From Halorubrum alkaliphilum (lineage in GTDB: Archaea > Halobacteriota > Halobacteria > Halobacteriales > Haloferacaceae), in the NCBI RefSeq assembly GCF_017873815.1, contig NZ_JAGGKQ010000004.1, forward strand, positions 147,009 to 211,008: a stretch of 64,000 nt of DNA. Direction: 5' to 3'. This document shows positions 18,069 through 27,117 of this stretch, in pieces. The notes beneath the pieces were generated by a model, which searched no databases, was not told where the DNA came from, and saw only the letters and a program-made list of their open reading frames with translations. The position numbers and the translations under genes are program-made. Every line of letters begins with the position of its first letter. Position 1 is the first letter of the stretch.

Positions 18069-18611
18069 TCACGGGTCCGTGTCGGGCAGTCGCTCCGCGT
18101 GTTCAACGACGACACGTCCGAGGCGCTCCGTACGGTCTCGTAGCGAGTCGTCACGAAACGTTCCGTCGGCGGCGACAGCCGAGGACGCGCCTCGGATACC
18201 CACCTCATGGGGGACGACCCACGCGTGGACGTTCCGGAACGTCGACCGGAGGTGTTCGAGCGTGCCTCCGTACGAACCGCCACCCGCAGTCGTCAACAGG
18301 CCGACCGCGGTGTACTCGTACTCCTCGGAGCCGCAAAAGTCGTGGAAGTTCTTAAAGGTCGAGGAGTAGGAGCCACGGTACACCGGCGACCCGGCGATCA
18401 CGCCGTCGGCCTCGCGAACGATCGCTTTCAGCCGGTCGCTCTCGCCTTGTTCGTCCTCGTTGGGGTGATATAAGGGGAGATCTACCGCACCCAGATCGAT
18501 GAGATCCGTCTCCGCGCCAGCCCTCGCAGCCGCGCCGAGCGCCACACGAAGGGCAGCCTTCGTCGTGCTGTTCGTCCGCCGGCTACCGGATATGGCGACG
18601 ACCCTCGTCAT
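18069..18611 (-). CDS. NADPH-dependent FMN reductase family flavoprotein
   Basis: The 180-residue protein starts VVAISGSRRTNSTTKAAL, the FMN phosphate-binding loop of the SsuE/NADPH-dependent FMN reductase family. GSPVYRGSYSSTFKNFHDF is the second flavin and dimer motif. It likely reduces FMN or quinones with NAD(P)H in the cytoplasm. Start ATG 18611 places the FMN loop right after the N-terminus. It is divergent from the phosphohexomutase at 18722. Confidence 0.88.
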   Translation of the reverse strand: MTRVVAISGSRRTNSTTKAALRVALGAAARAGAETDLIDLGAVDLPLYHPNEDEQGESDRLKAIVREADGVIAGSPVYRGSYSSTFKNFHDFCGSEEYEYTAVGLLTTAGGGSYGGTLEHLRSTFRNVHAWVVPHEVGIRGASSAVAADGTFRDDSLRDRTERLGRVVVEHAERLPDTDP

Positions 18612-18721
18612 ACCGGCCCCTCGCGGAGGACGGGCAAAAACGCGGCGAGTCCACCCCGGAGTTCGCTCAGATATCGACGACGACACCGGCCATTATGGTC
18701 CCGGCCGTCGAGAGTGTAGCT

Positions 18722-20101
18722 ATGGATCGGATCTCCTTCGGCACCGATGGCTGGCGAGCGACGCTCGACGTCTTCACCGACGAACGGGTGCGGATCGTGG
18801 GACAGGCAGTCGCGGACCACCTCGACGCCGCTGGCCACGACGACCCGGTCGCGGTCGGCTACGATGCGCGCGAGACCTCGGAAGGGTTCGCCGAGAGTCT
18901 CGCCGACGTGCTGGCGGACAACGGGTTCGACGTACTCCTTCCCGAGCGGGACGTGCCAACGCCGGTGATTGCCTACGCCATCGTCGACAACGGACTTTCA
19001 GGTGCGTGTATGGTCACCGCGTCACACAACCCACCCGAGTACAACGGCGTGAAATTCATTCCGAGCGACGGGGCACCAGCCCTGCCGGACGTAACCGAGG
19101 ATGTCGTCGATCGGCTCGCGGAGCCGACGTTCCTCCCCGAACCCGAACGGGGAACGATCGAGCGACGCGACTTCGTTTCCGCACACGCCGACGCGGCCCG
19201 TGAACTCGTCGACGCCGACCTCGACGGGCTCACGGTCGCATACGACGCAATGCACGGCAGCGGCCGGGGCGTCACGGACGTGCTGCTCGAATCCGCCGGC
19301 GCGGAGGTCCACCGGCTGCGCTGTGACCGCGACCCGACGTTTGGCGGGGAGCCGCCGGAGCCGAGCGCGGAACATCTCGGGGGGTTGGCCGAGTTGGTCA
19401 CCGATCCCGGCAGCGACGTCGACCTCGGGATCGCCAACGACGGCGACGCCGACCGGATCGCGGTGGTGACGCCGGAGCGCGGCGTGCTCGACGCTAACCT
19501 GTTTTACGCCGCCTGCTACGATCGCCTCTTAGAGACGGACACCGGCCCCGCGGTTCGGACCGTCTCGACGACGTTTCTCGTCGACCGGATCGCAGAGGCT
19601 CACGGCCAAGAGGTGTTCGAGACGCCGGTTGGATTCAAATGGGTCGCGGAAGCGATGGGGGAACACGACGCGCTGTTCGGCGGCGAGGAGTCGGGCGGGT
19701 TCTCCGTCCGCGGGCACGTCCGTGAGAAGGACGGCGTGTTGATGTCGCTGCTCGCGGCCGACGCGACGACCGCGGAGCCGTTCGACGCACGCGTCGATCG
19801 CCTGCTCGACGAGCACGGCCACATCGCGGCCGGGAAGGTGTCGATCGACTGTCCGGACGACCGGAAGGCGGGGGTACTCGACGAGCTGGAGGACCACATC
19901 CCGGAGTCCGTCGACGGCCACGCGGTCGCGAAAGTCGTCACGCTTGACGGGTTCAAACTGCTTCTGGAGAACGGGTCGTGGCTGCTCGTTCGCCCCTCGG
20001 GGACGGAACCGAAACTCCGGGTCTACGCCGAGGCCGACGACGACGACCGCGTCGAGTCGCTGCTGGCGGAGGGTCGCGAACTCGTCGAACCCCTCGTCTG
20101 A
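18722..20101 (+). CDS. Phosphoglucomutase/phosphomannomutase family protein
   Basis: The 459-residue alpha-D-phosphohexomutase has the phosphoserine loop TASHNP (99-104), the metal loop GDADR (241-245), the sugar-binding GGEESGG and the C-terminal phosphate-binding RPSGTEPKLR. It interconverts hexose 1- and 6-phosphates (glucose, mannose or glucosamine), supplying sugar nucleotides for glycans. Which hexose is preferred cannot be told. The first in-frame ATG preceding FGTDGWR is at 18722. Confidence 0.93.
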   Translation: MDRISFGTDGWRATLDVFTDERVRIVGQAVADHLDAAGHDDPVAVGYDARETSEGFAESLADVLADNGFDVLLPERDVPTPVIAYAIVDNGLSGACMVTASHNPPEYNGVKFIPSDGAPALPDVTEDVVDRLAEPTFLPEPERGTIERRDFVSAHADAARELVDADLDGLTVAYDAMHGSGRGVTDVLLESAGAEVHRLRCDRDPTFGGEPPEPSAEHLGGLAELVTDPGSDVDLGIANDGDADRIAVVTPERGVLDANLFYAACYDRLLETDTGPAVRTVSTTFLVDRIAEAHGQEVFETPVGFKWVAEAMGEHDALFGGEESGGFSVRGHVREKDGVLMSLLAADATTAEPFDARVDRLLDEHGHIAAGKVSIDCPDDRKAGVLDELEDHIPESVDGHAVAKVVTLDGFKLLLENGSWLLVRPSGTEPKLRVYAEADDDDRVESLLAEGRELVEPLV

Positions 20102-20292
20102 TGGGCGTGTCGCGGTGGCCGTCGCATCGCGTGGCTCCGACGCCGTGCGGTACTGCTCGCCATCGTCGCCATCGGCCGGCTGATCCGGGTGCTGTGACGG
20201 CCCGTCCGCGCGGCGTCGAGTCCGACGTTCGACCCGGAGCGATGGCAGCGATTGGGTGGCTTTTTAGGGGATACCGCCGTAGCTGAACGTAT

Positions 20293-21036
20293 ATGTTCAA
20301 GGCCATCGTGGACGCGTCGACGCTACAGGACGCGCTCGATTCGGTGAGCGTGCTGGTCGACGAGTGTAAGATCCGTCTGAACGAGGAGGCCCTCTCGATC
20401 CGCGCCGTCGACCCCGCCAACGTCGGCATGGTCGATCTCACCCTAGAGGCCGCCGCCTTCGAGTCCTATGAGGCCGACGGCGGCGTCATCGGCGTCAACC
20501 TCGCACGACTGGAGGACATCGCCGGCATGGCCAACTCCGGCGACCTGATCCACCTCGAACTCGACGAGGAGACCCGCAAACTCCACATCGAGACGGACGG
20601 ACTCTCCTACACCCTCGCGCTCATCGATCCCGACTCGATCCGCCAGGAACCCGACATCCCGGACCTCGATCTCGCCTCCGAGATCGTCGTCGAAGGTGCC
20701 CAGATCGACCGCGGGATCAAGGCCGCCGACATGGTCTCCGATCACATCCGCCTCCGCGTCGACGAGACCGACGAGACGTTCTTCATCGAGGCGGAGGGCG
20801 ACACCGACGACGTCGACCTCGAGTTGACCCGCGAGGACCTCATCGCGCTCACGGCCGGTCCCGCCGACTCGCTGTTCAGCCTCGATTACCTGAAGGACAT
20901 GAACAAGGCGATCCCCGGCGACGCCGAGGTCACCATCGAGCTCGGCGAGGAGTTCCCCGTCAAGCTCCACTACGGCTTCGCCGAGGGGCTCGGGCAGGCA
21001 ACGTATATGCTAGCCCCGAGAATTCAGAGCGACTGA
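20293..21036 (+). CDS. pcn: DNA polymerase sliding clamp (PCNA)
   Basis: The 247-residue protein is a full-length archaeal PCNA. It starts [18 protein letters not shown] and has the acidic, salt-adapted surface of haloarchaeal clamps and the C-terminal APRIQSD. The homotrimer encircles DNA and tethers replicative polymerases, Fen1, ligase and NucS. A T-rich box lies about 30 bases before the ATG, as expected for a leaderless message. Confidence 0.98.
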   Translation: MFKAIVDASTLQDALDSVSVLVDECKIRLNEEALSIRAVDPANVGMVDLTLEAAAFESYEADGGVIGVNLARLEDIAGMANSGDLIHLELDEETRKLHIETDGLSYTLALIDPDSIRQEPDIPDLDLASEIVVEGAQIDRGIKAADMVSDHIRLRVDETDETFFIEAEGDTDDVDLELTREDLIALTAGPADSLFSLDYLKDMNKAIPGDAEVTIELGEEFPVKLHYGFAEGLGQATYMLAPRIQSD

Positions 21037-21078
21037 CTGGCACGCCACCGTTTTCCCTCCACGGTGCGGAACGCAGGT

Positions 21079-21285
21079 ATGTCACAGACGATAGCGCTCG
21101 CGACCGCGCTCACGCCAGCACAGGTACTCGGTGACGGCGTGCTCGGCTGGGCGATCACCTTTTTCCTGTTGGCGGTCATCGCCGGTATCGCCGGGTTCCG
21201 AGGCGTCGCGGGCGTGACGATGCGCGTCGCGAAGATACTCGTCGTCGTCTTCCTCGTGCTCGCCGTGATCAGCTTGCTTTTATAA
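21079..21285 (+). CDS. DUF1328-type small membrane protein
   Basis: The 68-residue protein has two hydrophobic helices: [17 protein letters not shown], then [19 protein letters not shown]. It has the central GVAGV link found in the YtjA/DUF1328 (UPF0391) family. The family has no assigned function; members are inner-membrane proteins induced by stress in bacteria. The ATG at 21079 is preferred over an upstream GTG at 21064. Confidence 0.75.
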   Translation: MSQTIALATALTPAQVLGDGVLGWAITFFLLAVIAGIAGFRGVAGVTMRVAKILVVVFLVLAVISLLL

Positions 21286-21363
21286 GCGACCGACTTCGTT
21301 GAACGGCCGCTTTCAGACGTGCTATCGAACGGCACGACCAGCCGATCGGGCTGCTTTTTGAGT

Positions 21364-21908
21364 GATATCGGGAGTGGGTATATCGATACGGTGTGGTGGC
21401 TGTTTATAAGTGGGATAGTGGTGTTGTTGGCGGCTGTTTATAAGTAGATGGTGCTGTGGTGAACAGTTCCACATCTCTAACTGTTCATTTATAAGTGGTT
21501 GAGTACGGATCGTCGGTGAACACTTCCAAAGCCCCAGCCTGCTCCGGTCGAGGGGCTCGCTGCGCGCTCAAAAGGGCGAGCATAGCGAGCCCTTTTGAGT
21601 GCTTGCGTCACCCGTCTTCCCGGAGCAGGCTGCCCCTTTGAGCCCCACCCCACACAGCACCCGCACCTCACGCCTCCCCAGCCTCGCCGGAACGGCGCTT
21701 AAAGCGCCGTTCCGGGCTCCAGCGAGAATCGAAGATTCTCTGGCAGCCGGCGCGGAGCGCCGGCGACCTCGCGCCGTCGGTTCGCGCCCTTTTAAGGGCG
21801 CGAACCGGGGCGCGCCACCGCGGTGTTCATTTATAAGTGGTCGTCGCAGCCGCTCACAGTCCTTTTAAATACGATCACGTTGCTGCCGATTTGAGAGACC
21901 CACTCCCG
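21364..21908. repeat. Dispersed noncoding palindromic element, copy B
   Basis: This second copy of the element at 1066-1466 keeps the four TTTATAA boxes (21403, 21437, 21488, 21830), the 13-bp stem hairpin, the CGCGCC palindromes and the tail ending near 21908. It differs in two ways. A 144-bp insertion (21541-21684) splits it after the CCCCAGCCT block, and the internal module at 21722-21766 is in the opposite orientation to copy A. No protein-coding frame in it looks real. It fills the gap between the DUF1328 gene and 21995. Confidence 0.75.
21541..21684. mobile_element. Insertion flanked by a 9-bp direct repeat within element copy B
   Basis: Copy A lacks these bases. CCCCAGCCT occurs at 21532-21540 and again at 21676-21684, as a target-site duplication would. 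The insert begins GCTCCGG and later contains CCGGAGC, and it has an 11-bp stem (CTCAAAAGGGC with GCCCTTTTGAG). It carries no gene. It could be a tiny non-autonomous transposon or a deletion in copy A between the repeats. Confidence 0.5.
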
Positions 21909-21994
21909 CCGTCACTCACGACTGCGCCTGTACTGACCGCAGGAAAAAGTGTCATTTCTATGGATTTCAACAGTCCCGATTCATCCTAATTCCG

Positions 21995-22315
21995 CTATCT
22001 CTCTCTCTCGTCGATCGGGCCAAAGGAATTGAGAAGAATCCACAGAATCGTCAGCAGGAGCGCTGCGAAGAGAAACGATCTCGACCATTTCCGCTGATCC
22101 GCTGGTGATATGTTCCATCTAGTCGCTGCCCATCTCGTCCAAACCATCCCGGACAGGAAGAGCGATACACCGATGGCTCCGGTATGCACAACACCATATA
22201 ACGAATACGGCAGAAACAGAAGGCTGAGCGCAATAATTAGCCCTCCAACGGTCATCGCTACTGCCGGTAACACACGGAACGTACTGCCGCTCTCAGGTGC
22301 TTGTTCGGCACTCAT
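21995..22315 (-). CDS. Small membrane protein of unknown function
   Basis: I do not recognise this 106-residue protein. It has about four hydrophobic segments after a short polar N-terminus and ends GPIDERER. Start ATG 22315 follows an AT-rich stretch. Its base composition is less GC-rich than the surrounding core genes. It sits alone between the palindromic element and the NhaC antiporter, and the antiporter is transcribed the other way. Confidence 0.6.
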   Translation of the reverse strand: MSAEQAPESGSTFRVLPAVAMTVGGLIIALSLLFLPYSLYGVVHTGAIGVSLFLSGMVWTRWAATRWNISPADQRKWSRSFLFAALLLTILWILLNSFGPIDERER

Positions 22316-22524
22316 GACACGGTTCCCGACTACAATCGCAGTAAAATGTAGGTATATGAAACCATACGGTTGATACGCAGACAGGAACACCGCCGGTCAC
22401 AGGGCAACCAGCTCTGGTACCATTTGCGCGCGGTATACCGCACGCGGTTCTTGTCGGAGCCGAAGGAGTTCAACAGAGCCGCCGACAGGGGATCCGAGTC
22501 GGAGCGACGGTTTGGCAGGAGCGG

Positions 22525-22531
22525 TTAAATA
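22525..22531 (+). promoter_or_regulatory. TATA box of the NhaC-family gene
   Basis: TTAAATA lies 24-30 bases before the ATG at 22555. This fits a leaderless transcript and supports that start over an ATG four codons earlier. Confidence 0.55.
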
Positions 22532-22554
22532 CTCCGGCGAGTGTGTATGAAGAC

Positions 22555-24162
22555 ATGTCAGAGTTCGGCGTCCTCTCGATCGTTCCGCCGTTGCTCGCCA
22601 TCGTGTTGGCGATTGCCACTCGGAAGGCGATCCTCTCGTTGTTCCTCGGGGTTTGGGCGGGGGCCGTGATATACACCGGTGGGCTGGGACTCGTCCAGAC
22701 GTTCGACTGGATCATCGCGGCGATCCTCGTCGACGACGGGTTTCACGCGACGATAATCGTGTTCACGCTGCTTTTGGGCTCCGGCGTCGCGATGATCTGG
22801 AACCTCGGCGGCTCCTACGCCGTCCGCGACTGGGCGCTGGAGCGGCTCGACAGCCGTCGTGACGCCGGGCTAGTCACGTGGCTGCTGGGGCTCGTGATGT
22901 TCTTCGACGACTACGCCAACACGGCTATCGTCGGCTCGTCGATGAAGGACGCCTCCGATCAACTACGGATCTCCCGCGAGAAGCTGTCCTACATCGTCGA
23001 CTCGACGGCCGCACCCGTGGCGACGCTCGGCATCTCCTCGTGGGTGGCGTTCCAACTCGGGTTAATAAACGACGCGTACGACAACCTCGGGGTCGAGGAC
23101 CCGCCCTCGGCGTTCGAGGTGTTCCTCAGCTCCATCCCGTTTAACGCCTACTCGATCCTCGCTATCGCGATGGTCGGGATCGTCGTCCTCACCGGACGGG
23201 ACTACGGCGAGATGTTGACCGCCGAGCACCGAGCGGCCTCAACCGGAAAAGTGACCCGTGACGACGCGGTCCCGATGCAGGACGTCGAGGCGGAGCTCGG
23301 CGAGCCGAGCGCGACCGAGCCGCGTCTGGTCAACTTCTTCGCACCCGTGGGAGTGCTGATCGCGGTCACCGTCGGCTCGGCACTGTGGACCGGCTACGAG
23401 CCCGGCGCGTCGCTGTACGACATGGTGATCGCCGCGGACTACGCGGCCGCCCTGCTGTACGGCTCCTTCGCGATGGTCGCGTCCGGATTCCTCCTCGGAA
23501 AAGTATACGGAATCTTCGGATTAGGCGAGGCGACGGACACGACCGTTAACGGCTTCGGCATCATGCTCACCGCCGTCACCGTCCTCGTCTTGGCGTGGTC
23601 GATCGGCGAGGTCGTGGCCTCGCTGGAGACCGCGGCGTTCATTGAGGGGTACGTCAGCGCGGACTTCCCGACGGCCGTCCTGCCGATCGTCGTGTTGGTT
23701 CTCTCAGCGTTCGTCGCCTTCTCGACCGGGACCTCGTGGGGTGCGATGGGGATCATTACGCCGGTCGCGATCCCCGTCGCGTGGTCGCTGACCGGGGACC
23801 ACACGATGGTCGCGGCCGTCGTCGGCGCGGTGTTCTCGGGGGCGATCTTCGGCGACCACACCTCGCCGATCTCCGACACCTCGGTGTTGTCGGCGACGTT
23901 CACCGGCGCGGACCTCATCGACCACGTCCGGACGCAGCTGTACTACGCCGTCACGGTCGGCGTCGTGGCGATACTCGTGTTGCTGACTTGGGGCGTCACC
24001 GGGATCACCCCGGTCGCGCTGCTGCCGCTCGGCGTCGTCGTCCTGATCGGACTCGTCTACGGGCTCTCGGAGTTTGACGCGAACCGTCGCGGGGTCGACC
24101 CGGTCGCGGCCAACCGACCCACCGAAGACGCGATCGAAACGGACCGAACGAAAGGCGAGTAG
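22555..24162 (+). CDS. NhaC-family Na+/H+ antiporter-like transporter
   Basis: The 535-residue protein has about 11-12 transmembrane helices. It carries the NhaC blocks FFDDYANTAIVGSSMKD and FSTGTSWGAMGI, and GDHTSPISDTSVLS near the C-terminus. NhaC proteins exchange Na+ for H+, or move small organic ions with Na+. Salt export is plausible in a halophile. The acidic loop near residues 220-250 is a haloarchaeal feature. Confidence 0.88.
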   Translation: MSEFGVLSIVPPLLAIVLAIATRKAILSLFLGVWAGAVIYTGGLGLVQTFDWIIAAILVDDGFHATIIVFTLLLGSGVAMIWNLGGSYAVRDWALERLDSRRDAGLVTWLLGLVMFFDDYANTAIVGSSMKDASDQLRISREKLSYIVDSTAAPVATLGISSWVAFQLGLINDAYDNLGVEDPPSAFEVFLSSIPFNAYSILAIAMVGIVVLTGRDYGEMLTAEHRAASTGKVTRDDAVPMQDVEAELGEPSATEPRLVNFFAPVGVLIAVTVGSALWTGYEPGASLYDMVIAADYAAALLYGSFAMVASGFLLGKVYGIFGLGEATDTTVNGFGIMLTAVTVLVLAWSIGEVVASLETAAFIEGYVSADFPTAVLPIVVLVLSAFVAFSTGTSWGAMGIITPVAIPVAWSLTGDHTMVAAVVGAVFSGAIFGDHTSPISDTSVLSATFTGADLIDHVRTQLYYAVTVGVVAILVLLTWGVTGITPVALLPLGVVVLIGLVYGLSEFDANRRGVDPVAANRPTEDAIETDRTKGE

Positions 24163-24570
24163 TCGGGGTGCGGCGTCCACGCGACTAGTTGAGGAGCCGC
24201 CGGCCACCCGACGCACCGGCCACCCGACGCACCGGCCACCCGACGCGTCGTTTATATCCCCTCGGCGGCAACTCTCCTCCGCGTGCCCTCAGTCCCCGCC
24301 CGAGTACTCCCGACTGGGAGCGATGACAGCGCGGAGAACCCAGGCACGTGACATCCGGTCGCTACCGTGACCCACAGTCGGTCGTGGACGCGACCCGCCC
24401 GTCGCCGCGCAGGCGACCGCCCGCCACGAGGGTTTCCCGGTCGACGCGGCACGCCGCCGGAGATGAGACCGGTCGTTAGTGTTGCGGGCGACATTATGGC
24501 TCGCTAGCGCTTCGCTCGTCACGTAACCGGATTTCCCGCAGTGTCCGGGGCACATATGACTCTCGACGAG
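24163..24570. other. Noncoding stretch with a 16-bp tandem repeat
   Basis: No convincing gene is seen. Three copies of a 16-base unit beginning CGGCCACCCGACGC run from 24201 to 24248, just before a TTTATAT box near 24250. The rest has open frames in several directions but no recognisable protein. The region marks the change from core genes to the AT-richer accessory patch. Confidence 0.6.
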
Positions 24571-25092
24571 TCACTCGGATCCGTCAGCGAGCCATTGCCG
24601 TAGCTCTGCTTCCTTCTCGTCGTAAATCGTCTCCGGGTGCTGGTCCGCTCCCTGCCGCACGATACGTTTGATCTCTTCGAACAGTTCTTCGCAAAGCGAT
24701 TCCAACTTCTCCGAATCGCTACGGGAGTGGTCGTTCATGACCGGAAAGTCACTTCGTTCGGAGCGGGATAGTTCCTGGTAGAGTCTGCGAGCGAGCGGTT
24801 CGTACAGGTTGTCCACGCGCTTCCAGTCTGCTGTTTCCTCCCGTGACTGGCGTCGATATTCCTTGTCGGTGCTGATCTTCTCTGCGAAATTCCACATGTA
24901 CGCCTCAGTTTGCTCGCTGAAGTAGAACCACCGGTTTATTAACCAATCCGATTTGGCATCGATTGGCTTGACAATCATCAAGTGATTACTCCCGACCGGA
25001 CCACCAGTGTCGAAGACTAACGTAGCTTTACATCCGTTTGTTGTTCGCTTGTTTATTGTTTCGCGCACGTGGGTCATTCCCAGCGTCATCAC
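24571..25092 (-). CDS. Hypothetical accessory protein
   Basis: I do not recognise this 173-residue protein. It is rich in charged residues, with a WLINRWFYFSEQTEAYMWNF core and a C-terminal helical part high in Glu and Lys. It has no signal peptide or membrane segment. Codon use and GC are clearly lower than in the core genes, which suggests horizontal origin. Starts at ATG 25092 or ATG 25077 are both possible. It lies back to back with the toxin-antitoxin pair. Confidence 0.6.
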   Translation of the reverse strand: MMTLGMTHVRETINKRTTNGCKATLVFDTGGPVGSNHLMIVKPIDAKSDWLINRWFYFSEQTEAYMWNFAEKISTDKEYRRQSREETADWKRVDNLYEPLARRLYQELSRSERSDFPVMNDHSRSDSEKLESLCEELFEEIKRIVRQGADQHPETIYDEKEAELRQWLADGSE

Positions 25093-25203
25093 TCAAATAC
25101 GTCCGGAGTGGCGGTGGGCCACGCCGACTCGATCGACATGTAACTATTTTCTTGTCGATACGCCAGCAGTATGTTTTTGCGGGAGTAGCAGCAACGCTTA
25201 CGT

Positions 25204-25497
25204 ATGTCTGAGGGAGAATCTCGGCGGATCGAACACAATCTCCTGAGCGAGCCCCATATTCGCGGCCGCCGAATCAGCGTCCGTCAGGTGTACGCCCTCG
25301 TTGAAGAGTACGATGAGGATCCGGAAGCAGTTGCCGATCGGTACGATCTCGATGTGGCCGACGTGTATCACGCGCTAGCGTACTATCACGATCACCCACG
25401 CAACATGCGCGACGCAGAGCAGAAGCGCGAGAACGTCATGGAAGAGTTCCGGGAATCCATCGATCGTCCGGAAGGCGTCGATCCGGACGCTGCCTGA
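25204..25497 (+). CDS. DUF433 antitoxin (VapB45-like)
   Basis: The 97-residue protein has the DUF433 winged-helix layout: PHIRGRRISVRQVY, then DPEAVADRYDL and VYHALAYYHDHP. DUF433 proteins pair with DUF5615 PIN-like toxins, bind their own promoter and neutralise the toxin. The toxin gene starts one base after this stop, so the two are co-translated. The acidic C-terminal tail is the likely toxin-binding part. Confidence 0.85.
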   Translation: MSEGESRRIEHNLLSEPHIRGRRISVRQVYALVEEYDEDPEAVADRYDLDVADVYHALAYYHDHPRNMRDAEQKRENVMEEFRESIDRPEGVDPDAA

Positions 25498-25498
25498 G

Positions 25499-25852
25499 AT
25501 GAGCGATTGGCAGTTTCTGCTCGACGAGAATATCGATCCAAAGACTGCCACGTACGTAGAGAAGGAAGGGATTCACGCCGAGCACGTCCGGGATTCACTC
25601 TGGCAAGGAGCCGACGACCAAGAGGACGTCCTACCGTATGCCCGAGAACACGAATTGATCGTCGTGACGAGCGATGTGAAAGATTTCGGTAGAGTACCAC
25701 CAGAGACTCACGCTGGTATTGTTCTCCTCTATGATGATACGATGCCGGCGTACCAGGTTGCGGCTGGTCTTATTACGATGATCGACGCCAGAACCGATAT
25801 TCGTTCGATGGCCGTGAGGAACTCGACCCATGGATTTGAGCGAGTATGCTGA
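25499..25852 (+). CDS. DUF5615 PIN-like toxin (VapC45-like)
   Basis: The 117-residue protein starts FLLDENI (residues 6-12), the first acidic site of the Mut7-C/DUF5615 PIN-like fold, and continues with IVVTSDVKDF, which holds the second acidic cluster. Such proteins are predicted RNases. Together with the DUF433 gene it forms a type II toxin-antitoxin module. RNA target unknown. The module lies between a hypothetical accessory gene and a transposon relic. Confidence 0.85.
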   Translation: MSDWQFLLDENIDPKTATYVEKEGIHAEHVRDSLWQGADDQEDVLPYAREHELIVVTSDVKDFGRVPPETHAGIVLLYDDTMPAYQVAAGLITMIDARTDIRSMAVRNSTHGFERVC

Positions 25853-25904
25853 TTTCACCAGTTCAAGTGCCCAAAATCCTCAAATACACTTCCACCGAGC
25901 CTAG

Positions 25905-26041
25905 TGAACTACCCCTGCCTACTGCGTCCTCAGAAATCTTCGATTTCTGATGTGCGAACGAGAGCTTGCTCTCGTTAACGCTACTCGGCTTCGGCCTGCG
26001 TTGCTCCTTGAGGAAGGGGGCTTACCGCCTGTAATCAGCTA
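25905..26041. mobile_element. Palindrome-rich transposon relic, possibly IS200/IS605-type (PATE-like)
   Basis: There is no gene here, but two perfect or near-perfect hairpins stand close together: CAGAAATCTTCGATTTCTG at 25931-25949 and one at 25957-25976. They are followed by a conserved end (26010-26041) that recurs at 30649-30680 with 28 of 32 bases equal. Haloarchaeal IS200/IS605 elements and their non-autonomous PATE derivatives end in subterminal hairpins. The assignment to that group is inference from layout. The rest of 25853-26200 shows nothing else. Confidence 0.45.
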
Positions 26042-26200
26042 AAAGAAACTCGTCCGGTAGTGTTACCGGCGCACATTCCGAATGGCCGTAGCGACATCGC
26101 CAGCCACGGAAACGTGCTCGCCACCCGCCAAACGTAACCAGTTCCAATTACTGTACAAGCAGAATAGCTAAATAGGCTCCATCAATACGTTGTATCACTC

Positions 26201-27109
26201 GTGATTCATCGACGGAGAGTTCTCACAGCCGTCGCTGGCGGGGTGACGGCGGCACTTGCCGGCTGTCTCGGTGACGACGACGCCCCTGCCGAGATACACG
26301 ACGAGACACTGACGGTCACGACGACGACGAGCACCTACGACACGGGACTGCTGGACGAGGTGAACGCGGCGTTCGAGGACCGGTACGGCGTCACGGTCCG
26401 GGCGGTCGCTCAGGGAACCGGCGCGGCGCTCGAAACCGGGCGACGGGGCGATTCCGACGTGGTGATGGTTCACGCCCGATCGCTGGAGGACGAGTTCCTC
26501 CGGGAGGGATACGGGATCAACCGGCGCGATCTCATGTTCAACGACTTCGTCGTTGTCGGTCCCGACGACGATCCTACCGGTGTCGACCGGATGGAGAGCG
26601 TGACCGACGCGTTTCGGGCGATCGCCGAGAGCGAGTCCGTCTTCGTCTCGCGTGGCGACGACTCCGGGACCCACGTGAAGGAACTCGCCATCTGGGACGC
26701 GGCCGACGCCGACCCCGAGGGCGAGTGGTATCGGGAGGCCGGCAGCGGGATGGGAGAGGTGCTGAATCAGGCGAACCGGACGCCCGGCTACACGCTCGCC
26801 GACCGCGGCACGTACGTCTCCCAGCGGTCCGAACTCGACGAGGTATCGATCCGCGTCGAGGGACCGATCGAGGGCGGTTCGGCGCTCCTCGCGAACCCGT
26901 ACGGTGTCGTCGCCGTGAACCCCGGCGTCCACGAGACCGTCAACTACGACCTCGCCATGTCGTATATCGGCTTTCTCACGTCCCGGGAGGGACGGGAGAT
27001 CATCGAGGAGTACGCGATCGACGGCGAGCAGTTGTTCTTCCCCGAGGCGGTCTCGGAGGAGCCGAACTTCCGGCAGTACGTCCCCGAGAACTGGACGACT
27101 GAAGAGTAA
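26201..27109 (+). CDS. tupA: Tungstate-type ABC transporter substrate-binding lipoprotein
   Basis: The 302-residue protein opens with a Tat-like RRR signal and a lipobox ending in Cys22 (ALAGC), so it is a membrane-anchored lipoprotein. The mature part has [16 protein letters not shown] and [20 protein letters not shown], as in TupA tungstate binders. It binds oxyanion outside the cell and delivers it to the TupB-TupC importer encoded just downstream. Molybdate cannot be excluded. The start is GTG 26201. Confidence 0.87.
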   Translation: MIHRRRVLTAVAGGVTAALAGCLGDDDAPAEIHDETLTVTTTTSTYDTGLLDEVNAAFEDRYGVTVRAVAQGTGAALETGRRGDSDVVMVHARSLEDEFLREGYGINRRDLMFNDFVVVGPDDDPTGVDRMESVTDAFRAIAESESVFVSRGDDSGTHVKELAIWDAADADPEGEWYREAGSGMGEVLNQANRTPGYTLADRGTYVSQRSELDEVSIRVEGPIEGGSALLANPYGVVAVNPGVHETVNYDLAMSYIGFLTSREGREIIEEYAIDGEQLFFPEAVSEEPNFRQYVPENWTTEE

Positions 27110-27117
27110 CCAGCCAG

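Noticed and set aside
24289..24555. An 88-codon minus-strand frame with several cysteines and histidines
   Set aside because: The cysteine spacing has no clear metal motif, and the rest is Arg/Ser filler. I found no promoter-like box.
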